A stretch of DNA of 6,621 bases from PNKC01 sp038323265 (GCA_038323265.1 JBBQGT010000156.1:1-6621), one strand, 5' to 3'. Shown: positions 1 through 6,241, counted from the stretch's first letter. Notes: generated by a model not told the origin, from the sequence alone. Program-made: numbers and translations.

Positions 1-756
1 ACCGGCCTTGAGCCAAACCTCAAGGATCCGCTGATGTCTAAGCTGGAGGTTCGCCTGGCCCTTTCGCAGGCAACTGACCGCAAGACGCTGAACGACGTGG
101 TGCTCAAGGGCGCGAACATCCCATCCACCAACTGGATGCCGCCAGAACGTTCAGGCACCAAGGCCGGCGAATTTGATGCTGCAATTGGTTTCAACGTTGC
201 CAACGCCAAGGCCAACATGACCAAGGCTGGCTACCCGGATGGCAAGGGCTTCCCGAAGCTGGTGCTGCTCCAAACGGAGTCTGCCACCAACAAGGCGGTC
301 GGTGAATTCCTTCAATCCGAGTGGAAGAAGCACCTCGGGATCGACATCACGCTCGAGTTCACCGATTCCAAGACTCGCTCCGCCCGCTTCAACAGCGGGG
401 ACTTCCAGCTCGTCCTCGGCGGCTGGGGCGAAGACTTCCCCGACCCAGAAAACTGGATCCTCGGCCTCTTCGAAACCGGCGGCTCGATCAACAAGCAGGG
501 CTGCAGCAACAAGGAAATCGACGACCTTATCACCAAGGCAAAGACCAACCAGAATGACGAACAGCGCCGCCAGCAGTACCGCGACGTTGAAAAGCTCGTT
601 GTCACCACGGTCTGCGGCCAGGCCCCACTATGGCAGCGTGCCGCGCATCGCGTCGTCAAGCCCTACATCAAAGGCATGGTGGAAAACATCAAGCCGGACG
701 ACCACTACATTCCCGGCGACAGCAAAGTCGAGCTCTGGAGCACCACCAAGAAGTAG
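1..756 (+). CDS. ABC importer solute-binding protein, family 5 (peptide/oligopeptide type), 3' part
   Basis: This is the C-terminal part of an extracellular solute-binding protein that would capture a peptide, or another solute of this family, and hand it to the permeases encoded next. The frame is open from base 1, so the true start lies outside the window; 251 codons are visible, about half of a usual SBP_bac_5 protein. The visible N-terminal stretch (VRLALSQATDRKTL, then a G.NIPSTNWMPP segment) matches the conserved 'vR.Alsya.Dr..l......G...p' region. WGEDFPDPENW (bases 424-456) matches the 'W.aDypDP.nf' motif, and a late APLWQ matches the usual 'P.ipl' segment. Two cysteines (visible residues 168 and 205) could form a disulfide in the exported protein. 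The signal peptide or lipobox would be upstream and cannot be seen. Family assignment is firm; the substrate cannot be told. Confidence 0.92.
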   Translation, partial: TGLEPNLKDPLMSKLEVRLALSQATDRKTLNDVVLKGANIPSTNWMPPERSGTKAGEFDAAIGFNVANAKANMTKAGYPDGKGFPKLVLLQTESATNKAVGEFLQSEWKKHLGIDITLEFTDSKTRSARFNSGDFQLVLGGWGEDFPDPENWILGLFETGGSINKQGCSNKEIDDLITKAKTNQNDEQRRQQYRDVEKLVVTTVCGQAPLWQRAAHRVVKPYIKGMVENIKPDDHYIPGDSKVELWSTTKK

Positions 757-765
757 GTTGCCTGT

Positions 766-777
766 GGGGTTCGCCCC
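766..777 (+). other. Small UUCG-loop hairpin just after the binding-protein stop
   Basis: GGGG-TTCG-CCCC forms a 4-bp stem on a UUCG tetraloop, extendable by one T-G wobble, ten bases after the stop codon. UUCG loops are unusually stable, so it could help protect the 3' end of the binding-protein message. It is short and may be chance in GC-rich DNA. Confidence 0.3.
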
Positions 778-811
778 GGAATCAACCTGTTAAACCAAAT
801 CGCACTAAACA

Positions 812-848
812 GTAGGCCGGGGTCTCTTCAAGCGAGACCCCGGCCTAC
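812..848 (+). other. Perfect 15-bp inverted repeat between binding-protein and permease genes
   Basis: Bases 812-826 (GTAGGCCGGGGTCTC) pair without mismatch with 834-848 around a 7-base loop (TTCAAGC). The hairpin lies 55 bases after the binding-protein stop and 17 bases before the permease ATG. There is no T-run after it, so it is not a classical Rho-independent terminator. In ABC importer operons such intercistronic hairpins commonly stabilise the upstream message or attenuate downstream transcription, which gives more binding protein than permease. That role is inferred here. It might also be one copy of a dispersed palindromic repeat. Confidence 0.7.
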
Positions 849-865
849 GAGAATCCGTGGTTCTC

Positions 866-1783
866 ATGCTTGCGTTTACTATTCGCCGCGTCGTCCTAAT
901 TTTCCCATTGCTTTTCGCCGTCACAACGATAACGTTCTTCTTGATGCACGGCGTCAAGGGTGGTCCGTTCGACCAGGATCGCCCGCTTTCCGCCACAGCT
1001 CGCGCCAACCTCGATGCCCGTTATGGTCTTGATAAGTCGCTCCCCGAACAGTACGTGCAGTACATCGGCAACGTTGTCCAGGGGGATCTCGGCATCTCGT
1101 TTTCGAACGATCGCCCTGTGCGAGACATCATCAAGGACCGCTTCGGAGTTTCCGTGCAGCTTGGCCTCTGCGCATTCGTGATGGCCCTGGTACTCGGGTT
1201 GTCGCTCGGGATTCTCTCAGCGATGTACCAGAACGGCCCGATGGACTACGTGGGCGTTTTCCTCGCGACGGCAGGCGCAGCCTTACCGAGCTTCATCCTC
1301 GCACCCATACTTGTGATCATTTTTGCAGTCGGATTGGGCTGGTTTAAGGTCCTTGGATGGGAGTTCGGTGACTATCAGCGCATGGTCTTACCGACGATTG
1401 CCCTGGGGACGCTTCCGACGGCCTTCGTTGCCCGAATTACTCGCGCGTCGATGCTCGATGTCCTACGTCAGGACTACATCCGCACCGCGAAAGCTAAAGG
1501 TTTGGCCGGTCACCTGGTGGTCTATCGGCATGCGCTGAAGAATGCGATGATCCCGGTGCTGACCGTGCTTGGACCAATCCTCGCCGGTCTGATTGTCGGA
1601 TCGTTCATCGTTGAGCGCGCGTTCGCGATCCCGGGCCTAGGCCTCACCTTCGTTCAATCGGTGGTCATCCGTGACTACGGCGTGATCATGGGCGTCACGC
1701 TCTTTTTCGCCGCGATAATCGCCTTCATGAACCTCATCGTCGATATTCTTTACGGTTTTGTCGACCCTCGAATCCGGTACTAG
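866..1783 (+). CDS. ABC importer permease, DppB/OppB type
   Basis: This is the first inner-membrane permease of the peptide-type importer, 305 residues, the usual size for the DppB/OppB family. The N-terminus (MLAFTIRRVVLIFPLLFAVT) matches the family pattern 'RRll..iP.l..vt..tF.l', with TM1 at about residues 9-27. Further membrane segments fall near 97-119, 128-156, 173-193, 228-248 and 274-296. The EAA loop that docks on the ATPase is at about 203-230 (DYIRTAKAKGL, then RHALKNAMIPV). The C-terminal VDPRIRY is typical. The ATG at 866 is chosen because it begins the family-like N-terminus; an in-frame GTG at 857 would add three residues. The only SD-like run is GAGAA at 849-853, 12 bases before the ATG and 3 before the GTG, so the start is not settled. 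It shares an operon with the genes on either side. Confidence 0.93.
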   Translation: MLAFTIRRVVLIFPLLFAVTTITFFLMHGVKGGPFDQDRPLSATARANLDARYGLDKSLPEQYVQYIGNVVQGDLGISFSNDRPVRDIIKDRFGVSVQLGLCAFVMALVLGLSLGILSAMYQNGPMDYVGVFLATAGAALPSFILAPILVIIFAVGLGWFKVLGWEFGDYQRMVLPTIALGTLPTAFVARITRASMLDVLRQDYIRTAKAKGLAGHLVVYRHALKNAMIPVLTVLGPILAGLIVGSFIVERAFAIPGLGLTFVQSVVIRDYGVIMGVTLFFAAIIAFMNLIVDILYGFVDPRIRY

Positions 1784-1786
1784 GAG
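1782..1786 (+). promoter_or_regulatory. Shine-Dalgarno of the second permease, overlapping the first permease's stop
   Basis: AGGAG begins inside the TAG stop of the first permease (1781-1783) and lies seven bases before ATG 1794. It fixes the second permease start at 1794 rather than at the in-frame TTG at 1758, and it implies translational coupling of the two permeases. Confidence 0.85.
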
Positions 1787-1793
1787 ACCTCCG

Positions 1794-2765
1794 ATGGCGC
1801 AGGACAGCAGCACCCTTGCCCAACCATTCGATTTCGCTCGGCAGCAGATACATACCAAGCAGCGCGGTCTTTGGAGCCAGGCACTTCAGCGGCTCGTGCG
1901 TAACCGGCTCGCCTTCGCCGCCGCAGTCATCCTCCTCATCCTGTTGACGGTCTCCCTCGCGGCTGAATTCACCGATGTTGTCGCGCGCCATAATCCTGCG
2001 ACCCAGCAGTACACCAACACGAATTCCGAGCCTACTTCCGAATTCTGGTTAGGTACCGACACGCTTGGACGCGATGTCTGGGCCCGGACGCTTTCCGCTA
2101 CGCTCTTCTCGCTGAAGATTGGTGTTGGCGCCGAGACGATCGTACTCATCATCGGGCTGAGCGTCGGGATCGCCTCTGCCCTCGGCGGCAAGATCACGGA
2201 TGGCATCCTGATGTGGATCACCGACCTTGCCTACGCATTCCCGGACCTGCTGGCGATCATCCTCTTGCGCCAACTGCTCTTCGGACGAGACTGGCCGATC
2301 ATCGGCACCGCAGATCCGCAAATTCCAGGACTGCCCGGCTACCTCATAATTACGATTATGGCGATCTCCTTCGTCAGCTGGGTGACCGTCGCGCGCCTGG
2401 TGCGTGGACAGATGCTCTCTCTGCGCGAACAGGATTACATCCTCGCCGCGCGAGCCATCGGCGCCACGCAGGGTCGCGTCGTCCGCTCTCATATGCTTCC
2501 CAACACGCTCAGTACGGTCATCGTAGCCGTCACCTTCGGCATCCCGACGCGCATTTTCGCTGAGGCATCGCTCGCCTTCATTGGGCTCGGCGTACCACCG
2601 CCCGCGTCCAGCCTGGGCTCGCTCATCACCGATGGCTACGACCACTTGCAAGAGAACAACTTGCTCGTGGTCTGGCCGGCGATCATGGTGGCGACGCTCA
2701 TGCTCTGCTTTACGTTCCTGGGCGACGGCTTAAGAGACGCGCTTGACCCGCGCACGCGCAAGTAG
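1794..2765 (+). CDS. ABC importer permease, DppC/OppC type
   Basis: This is the second permease, 323 residues, expected to pair with the DppB-type subunit to form the channel. A cytoplasmic N-terminal segment leads into the OppC_N-like TM1 (about 39-58), followed by the family signature WLGTDTLGRDVWAR at residues 85-98. Other membrane segments fall near 107-130, 140-160, 183-203, 241-262 and 294-310. The EAA loop is at about 214-236 (DYILAARAIGATQGRVVRSH, then MLPN). FAEASLAFIGLGVPPP (255-270) and the C-terminal GDGLRDALDPR are also characteristic. The start is set by AGGAG at 1782-1786. Genes for the two ATPases (DppD/DppF type), which often follow, are absent: the next feature is a tRNA. 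They may lie upstream of the window, or a shared ATPase may be used. Confidence 0.95.
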   Translation: MAQDSSTLAQPFDFARQQIHTKQRGLWSQALQRLVRNRLAFAAAVILLILLTVSLAAEFTDVVARHNPATQQYTNTNSEPTSEFWLGTDTLGRDVWARTLSATLFSLKIGVGAETIVLIIGLSVGIASALGGKITDGILMWITDLAYAFPDLLAIILLRQLLFGRDWPIIGTADPQIPGLPGYLIITIMAISFVSWVTVARLVRGQMLSLREQDYILAARAIGATQGRVVRSHMLPNTLSTVIVAVTFGIPTRIFAEASLAFIGLGVPPPASSLGSLITDGYDHLQENNLLVVWPAIMVATLMLCFTFLGDGLRDALDPRTRK

Positions 2766-2820
2766 CCCGCGGCCAGGCATAGCGACCGGGTGCGCGCAGC
2801 TCACAGCCTCCCAACCGAGT
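2766..2820. other. Intergenic spacer after the transporter operon
   Basis: The spacer between the second permease and the tRNA promoter region is short. I see no convincing Rho-independent terminator: there is no strong stem followed by a T-run. How the operon ends is not visible, and read-through toward the tRNA is possible. Confidence 0.4.
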
Positions 2821-2849
2821 TTGCCGCTCCCAGACGCCGCTGATACCAT
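2821..2849 (+). promoter_or_regulatory. Candidate sigma-70-type promoter for tRNA-Ala
   Basis: TTGCCG (2821-2826, 4 of 6 matches to TTGACA) lies exactly 17 bases before TACCAT (2844-2849, 4 of 6 matches to TATAAT). Transcription would start a few bases before the tRNA's first base at 2864. Spacing and position fit well, but each box has two mismatches. Confidence 0.45.
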
Positions 2850-2863
2850 CGTCGAGTTGCTTC

Positions 2864-2939
2864 GGGGCTGTAGCTCAATTGGGAGAGCGCAACACTGGCA
2901 GTGTTGAGGTAGAGGGTTCGAATCCCTCCAGCTCCACCA
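2864..2939 (+). tRNA. tRNA-Ala (anticodon GGC)
   Basis: This is a complete 76-base cloverleaf. The acceptor stem GGGGCTG (2864-2870) pairs with CAGCTCC (2929-2935) and includes the G3-U70 wobble that is the identity mark of alanine tRNAs. The D stem is GCTC/GAGC (2873-2876/2885-2888) with an AATTGGGA loop. The anticodon stem is CAACA/TGTTG (2890-2894/2902-2906) with loop CTGGCAG, so the anticodon is GGC at 2897-2899, reading GCC and GCU. The variable loop is AGGTA. The T arm is GAGGG-TTCGAAT-CCCTC (2912-2928). The discriminator base is A (2936) and the CCA end is encoded (2937-2939). No pairing defect is seen, so it looks functional. Confidence 0.97.
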
Positions 2940-3082
2940 AAACAACCGAACCAAAGAGGCGCCGCTTTGAGCCGCCGCCCCGGCGCGTGCGCCATCGCTT
3001 CTCTCCTTCTCTCCTTCTCCTGATTCGCCGGATGGCCCTTCCGAAAGCTGGGTTGCTTTCCGCAACGGCCTATGCTTCGGCG
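2940..3082. other. Non-coding stretch downstream of the tRNA
   Basis: No gene is supported here. A small GC stem (GGCGC-GT-GCGCC) lies near 2984-2995, just before a pyrimidine-only run, but the T content is too low for a convincing terminator. No direct repeat of the tRNA 3' end was noticed elsewhere in the window, so there is no sign of an integrated element bounded by att sites. Confidence 0.4.
2998..3020 (+). repeat. Short polypyrimidine tandem repeat
   Basis: CTTCTCTC occurs twice in tandem (2998-3005 and 3006-3013), followed by a partial third copy (CTTCTCC, 3014-3020). All 23 bases are pyrimidines on the plus strand. It lies in the non-coding stretch after the tRNA; no function can be assigned. 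Confidence 0.6.
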
Positions 3083-3240
3083 GTTCCCCTGCGTTTGGCC
3101 GGCACCCTCAACGAAGGCGGCAGTGCTGCCGGCAGCGTGTCCTTCAACCGGCCCGTCGTTCCGAGCGCGGAACACAGACGGTAACGGTCGATTGGGGCGA
3201 CGGCGCCGCCGACACAACCTTGAACTTCGCCCCTGGCGAG
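3083..3240 (+). pseudogene. Frameshifted remnant of a PKD-like extracellular domain
   Basis: Two protein fragments lie in different frames. Bases 3083-3145 read as VPLRLAGTLNEGGSAAGSVSF, and bases 3175-3240, in another frame, read QTVTVDWGDGAADTTLNFAP plus two residues. Joined, they match the order seen in bacterial PKD-type domains: a 'l.GtlnEGgsa.GsvsF' strand, then the hallmark TVTVDWGDG turn. There is no start codon with a ribosome site, no intact reading frame through both pieces, and the homology fades after 3240. It is most simply a decayed piece of another secreted protein, lying just upstream of the intact surface-protein gene. The domain name comes from motif recognition, not a search. 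Confidence 0.5.
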
Positions 3241-3327
3241 TCTTCCAGACCGCTTCGCAACGTCCACCGGTCGCACCCCATCCGTCCACCCGCCGCCACC
3301 GTCTCACCCTTCGCGCAAATACCCCGC

Positions 3328-3343
3328 TGTGACGAGAATCACT
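3328..3343. promoter_or_regulatory. Candidate CRP/FNR-family operator
   Basis: TGTGA-CGAGAA-TCACT matches 9 of the 10 informative bases of the CRP-type palindrome TGTGA-N6-TCACA. It is followed at once by a further TCACA half-site (3344-3348). It lies in non-coding DNA about 55 bases before the TTG start at 3398, a reasonable place for a regulator site. No clear -10/-35 pair was found beside it, and no regulator gene is present in the window. Confidence 0.35.
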
Positions 3344-3386
3344 TCACAGCCATCGGACTAAGTCACTGACCAGCGGCACTGGAATT

Positions 3387-3390
3387 GAGG
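3387..3390 (+). promoter_or_regulatory. Shine-Dalgarno supporting a TTG start
   Basis: GAGG lies seven bases before TTG 3398, with a second purine run (AAGG, 3392-3395) closer in. This supports TTG as the start of the surface protein. The first in-frame ATG, at 3437, follows a GCGGGGC run with less suitable pairing. Confidence 0.65.
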
Positions 3391-3397
3391 TAAGGCA

Positions 3398-6229
3398 TTG
3401 AACTCGAAATCGTCGTCGTCCCGCCCGAGCGGGGCAATGTTGTCGTTTGGCTTTCTTATTGGGGTTGTTCTGTGTGCTCTGGCCGGCGTGGGCTCTCTCA
3501 CCGGCCCACTCGGGCGGTTCACGGCCAGCGCCCTTACGATTGCGGTCGATGGCGATGGAACCGACTGGAGCGGAGCCGCCTCGTTCTCCGATTCGCCATC
3601 TGACGCCGGCGGCGGCTCAGGCGACCTCACCGCCTTCTGGTTAACGGCCGATGGTTCAGCACTTTATGTGCGCTGGGATGAATACCTGACTGCCAACAAG
3701 TCAAAGATCTCCAGTGACGGGTTCTCAGTCTCGATCGACACGACTGGCGGTTCCACGATCAACGCGCGCATCTGGGTGACGTTCAATGCGCAAGGAAACG
3801 CATTGTCCCAGTTGGAGAAGCCCCTCGGGACGTTCGCGGGGGCTGGCTCTGCTCAACAGAACTGCAACGTGGTCGTCTGTGCGAACGGGGCTTTCGCCTA
3901 CGTCGAGGCGTCGATGCCGTTGTCCGCGCTTGGGGTAGCGTCCGGCACCGTCATCGCGGTGCAGTCGGAAACGCGTGCGAGCCCATCCACCAGTTCGAAC
4001 ATCAAGGACTGTATCCCCGGGGGCGCCACCTGCAGCGGAACCATATTGGTCAACACCGCGACCGGCCTTGTGGTGGTGACTGCCGGTCACTCGACGACCA
4101 CTTCCGTCGGCTGCAGCCCGGCCTCGCTAACCATTAGTACCGCGACTACCTGCACGGCCACCGTGACTGATAGCAGTTCGAGCGGGGCCACCAACCCGAC
4201 TGGGGCGGTGACGTTTAGCGCTGGCAGCGGCGCGTTCACGGGCAGCCCCTGTACCCTGGCCTCCGTCCCCGCGAGCTCCCCGCCGCAGAGCACCTGCTCG
4301 GTGACCTACACGCCTTCGGCCGTGGGGACGATCACGGTCACGGCCTCCTACGCCGGTGATAGCACGCCGACGCAGTTCGCGGGCAGCAGCGGCACGGCGA
4401 ACGTTTCGTCGAACGCCACCCCAACCGCCCCGACATCCACGACCACGGCGGGAACCGGCGTGACGAGCACCTCGGCAACACTCAACGGAACAGTCAACGC
4501 CAACGGCGCATCGACGACGATAAGCTTCCTCTGGGGCACAGATCCCACGCTTGCCGGTGGCGACACAGCCACTGTAACCGCTACCGGGAGTCCCGCGACT
4601 GGCAGCAGCGACGGCGCGGTGAGCTACGCGTTGTCCGCTCTGACCCAGGGCGTGACCTACTACTTCCGCGTTGTCTCAACGAACTCGGTAGGCACGACCA
4701 GCGGAAGCATCCTCAGCTTTGTTCCCGCAGCTGCCGCCCCGAGCGCTACGACATCGGCAGCGACCGGTATCACGTCCGCAGCCGCGATCCTCAACGGGAC
4801 GGTGAATGCCAACGGCGATTCGTCCGCGGTGACCTTCCTCTGGGGCACTAGTCCCAGCCTGGTTGGAGGCGATACTGCGAGCATCCCCGCGGATGAGAGC
4901 CCGGCAACCGGGACGTCCGCAACCCCGGTCACTGCCAGCCTAGGCGGGCTGACACCCGCCACCACGTACTACGTCCGCGTTTCGGCGACAAACGGGACTG
5001 GAACGCAGGCAGGCTCGATCCTGTCGTTCGTTACGCTCGCTGCGCCAGGCGTGACAACCAGCGCAGCGACGGGAGTGGGCTCGACCGCCGCCACGCTGCA
5101 CGCCGCGGTGAATGCGCACGGGGCGTCCACCGCGGTCTCATTCGTTTACGGGACGGTCTCCGACCTCTCCTCTTCGACCACAACAACTGCCGCGGCCGAG
5201 AGTCCGGTTACGGGGTCGACTGACACTCCCGTCAGCCTCGGGCTCTCAGGGCTCACGCCAAGCACGACTTACTACTTCCGAGCCACGGGCACGAACTCTG
5301 TTGGCAGCACCGACGGAACCATTCTCCAATTCACGACGCCCGCCCCGGATCCCACGCCCACGCCCACACCATCCGCGACGGCAACAGCCACACCGACGTC
5401 GACACCGGTACCGCCAACTGCGACCGCGACGTCGACACCGGTACCGCCAACCGCGACCGCGACGTCGACACCGGTACTGCCAACCGAAACCGCGACGTCG
5501 ACGCCGGTGCCGCCAACCGCGACCGCGACGTCGACCTCGGTGCCGCCGACGCCAACCGGTACAGCCACCCCGCGTCCCGCGACGGCTACAGCGACTCCCA
5601 TGCCGCCAACCGCCACAGCCGCCCCGGCCGAGCCGCCAGTCACTGTATTCTTCCCCGCGACGCCAACCCCGGTGGGAACCATTGCAGCGGTACTCACGCC
5701 AACGCCGGTAGCAACCAGCGCTGCCGCGCCAACGCCAACCGCGGTTCCGGCCACGCCGACTCAGGTTGCGCCTCCTTCTGGTCCGGTGGCGCCCCCGGAG
5801 AGCGGCTTGCCCCTCGACGGGCGTCCCCCTTCCGGCGGAATTCAGGCCGATGCTTCGCCCGGGGACCTCAGCGTGGTCGCGCCGACCGGCCAGGAGTTCG
5901 CCATTGGCGACCGACTGCGACTCAATCCTGGCGGACCGAACGAAGAGGAGGTCGTGGTGGCTGGGACAGCGCCGCTCCGATTCAGAGCGCCTTTGAAGTT
6001 CGTTCACAAGGCTGGTGAACCCATCGAAGCGTTGCCCGCGCTGTCGCCAGAGCGTTCGGGGCCGCCATCCCTGCCGACGCCGCTGGCGCCGACCGCTGGA
6101 TCGGGAGCCGCCGCGCCAACTGAATCGGCCCGTTGGAGTCCGTCAGTTGTACTGTTGCTCGGCCTGACACTTGTCGGCTGCTCCGCCGGATTCGCGGCAG
6201 CCTCCGCGATGAGAAATCGAGGGCGGTAG
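3398..6229 (+). CDS. Secreted multi-domain surface protein with Ig-like and FN3-like repeats, TP-rich stalk and C-terminal membrane anchor
   Basis: The protein has 943 residues and starts at TTG. Residues 1-45 look like a signal peptide: polar start, hydrophobic core near 14-33, likely cut after ASA (43-45). About 46-228 is a beta-rich domain opening with a VDGDGTDW motif, like CBM9/DOMON-type domains (tentative). About 229-338 is a bacterial Ig-like domain (TATVTDSSSSGATNPTGAVT; later VTASYAGDST). Three FN3-like repeats follow at about 347-443, 448-546 and 550-647. A Thr/Pro/Ala stalk spans about 649-795, a short domain about 815-880, then a membrane segment near 914-936 with tail RNRGR. All eight mature-ectodomain cysteines (156, 161, 205, 212, 239, 252, 285, 300) lie in the first two domains, suggesting disulfides. 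There is no LPXTG motif, so it is anchored by its own helix. It likely acts in adhesion or ligand binding outside the cell; the ligand is unknown. Confidence 0.9.
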   Translation: MNSKSSSSRPSGAMLSFGFLIGVVLCALAGVGSLTGPLGRFTASALTIAVDGDGTDWSGAASFSDSPSDAGGGSGDLTAFWLTADGSALYVRWDEYLTANKSKISSDGFSVSIDTTGGSTINARIWVTFNAQGNALSQLEKPLGTFAGAGSAQQNCNVVVCANGAFAYVEASMPLSALGVASGTVIAVQSETRASPSTSSNIKDCIPGGATCSGTILVNTATGLVVVTAGHSTTTSVGCSPASLTISTATTCTATVTDSSSSGATNPTGAVTFSAGSGAFTGSPCTLASVPASSPPQSTCSVTYTPSAVGTITVTASYAGDSTPTQFAGSSGTANVSSNATPTAPTSTTTAGTGVTSTSATLNGTVNANGASTTISFLWGTDPTLAGGDTATVTATGSPATGSSDGAVSYALSALTQGVTYYFRVVSTNSVGTTSGSILSFVPAAAAPSATTSAATGITSAAAILNGTVNANGDSSAVTFLWGTSPSLVGGDTASIPADESPATGTSATPVTASLGGLTPATTYYVRVSATNGTGTQAGSILSFVTLAAPGVTTSAATGVGSTAATLHAAVNAHGASTAVSFVYGTVSDLSSSTTTTAAAESPVTGSTDTPVSLGLSGLTPSTTYYFRATGTNSVGSTDGTILQFTTPAPDPTPTPTPSATATATPTSTPVPPTATATSTPVPPTATATSTPVLPTETATSTPVPPTATATSTSVPPTPTGTATPRPATATATPMPPTATAAPAEPPVTVFFPATPTPVGTIAAVLTPTPVATSAAAPTPTAVPATPTQVAPPSGPVAPPESGLPLDGRPPSGGIQADASPGDLSVVAPTGQEFAIGDRLRLNPGGPNEEEVVVAGTAPLRFRAPLKFVHKAGEPIEALPALSPERSGPPSLPTPLAPTAGSGAAAPTESARWSPSVVLLLGLTLVGCSAGFAAASAMRNRGR
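4436..5338 (+). repeat. Three tandem FN3-like domain repeats within the surface protein
   Basis: Three units of about 97-99 residues start near 4436, 4739 and 5045. Each opens with TSxxTGxxSxxATL(N)G/HxxVNAxG, continues with SFLWGT or SFVYGT, and closes with GLTPxTTYYxRxxxTNxxGTxxGxILxF. This is the bacterial fibronectin-III-like pattern. Units 1 and 2 keep FLWGT.P.L.GGDTA; unit 3 has FVYGT and lacks the GGD segment, so it has diverged more. They probably form a rigid rod that holds the N-terminal domains away from the cell. Confidence 0.8.
5396..5560 (+). repeat. Five in-frame 33-base tandem repeats encoding the TSTPVPPTATA stalk
   Basis: Units begin at 5396, 5429, 5462, 5495 and 5528. Units 1 and 2 differ at one base (ACT/ACC). 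Unit 3 has LP for PP and E for A, unit 4 has only silent changes, and unit 5 has drifted (TSTSVPPTPTG). The unit length is a multiple of three, so copy-number change by slippage would keep the frame and only alter stalk length. The surrounding stalk (about 5342-5782) is similar low-complexity sequence without exact periodicity. This composition is typical of extracellular spacers, possibly O-glycosylated. Confidence 0.9.
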
Positions 6230-6241
6230 CTCAGCGCGCAG

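Noticed and set aside
812..848. Intrinsic terminator at the strong hairpin
   Set aside because: The stem is followed by GAGAATCCGTGG with no T-run on the plus strand, and on the minus strand the flanking sequence likewise gives no clear T-run. It is kept as a hairpin without a terminator call.
2049..2651. Minus-strand 200-residue frame opposite the second permease
   Set aside because: The plus-strand frame carries clear permease motifs throughout. The minus frame is charged and motif-free, as expected for a shadow in GC-rich DNA.
2879..3184. A 101-residue plus-strand frame covering the tRNA and downstream
   Set aside because: It begins inside the tRNA and ends within the PKD remnant. Only its last part resembles protein, and the continuation is in another frame, so it is not a gene.
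5396..5560. CRISPR-like regular repeats
   Set aside because: The units are contiguous with no spacers, are in frame and encode the stalk, so this is a coding tandem repeat.
5246..6007. Long minus-strand open frames opposite the stalk (Arg-rich, and a Val/Ala/Gly repeat frame at 5272-5754)
   Set aside because: They mirror the low-complexity 33-base repeats and GC-rich codons of the plus-strand gene. The translations are monotonous, with no domain and no ribosome site of note.
3398..6229. Sortase-type cell-wall anchor (LPXTG) in the surface protein
   Set aside because: The only near match, LPTET in stalk unit 3, lacks the Thr-Gly and lies far from the C-terminal membrane segment, with no sorting-signal layout.
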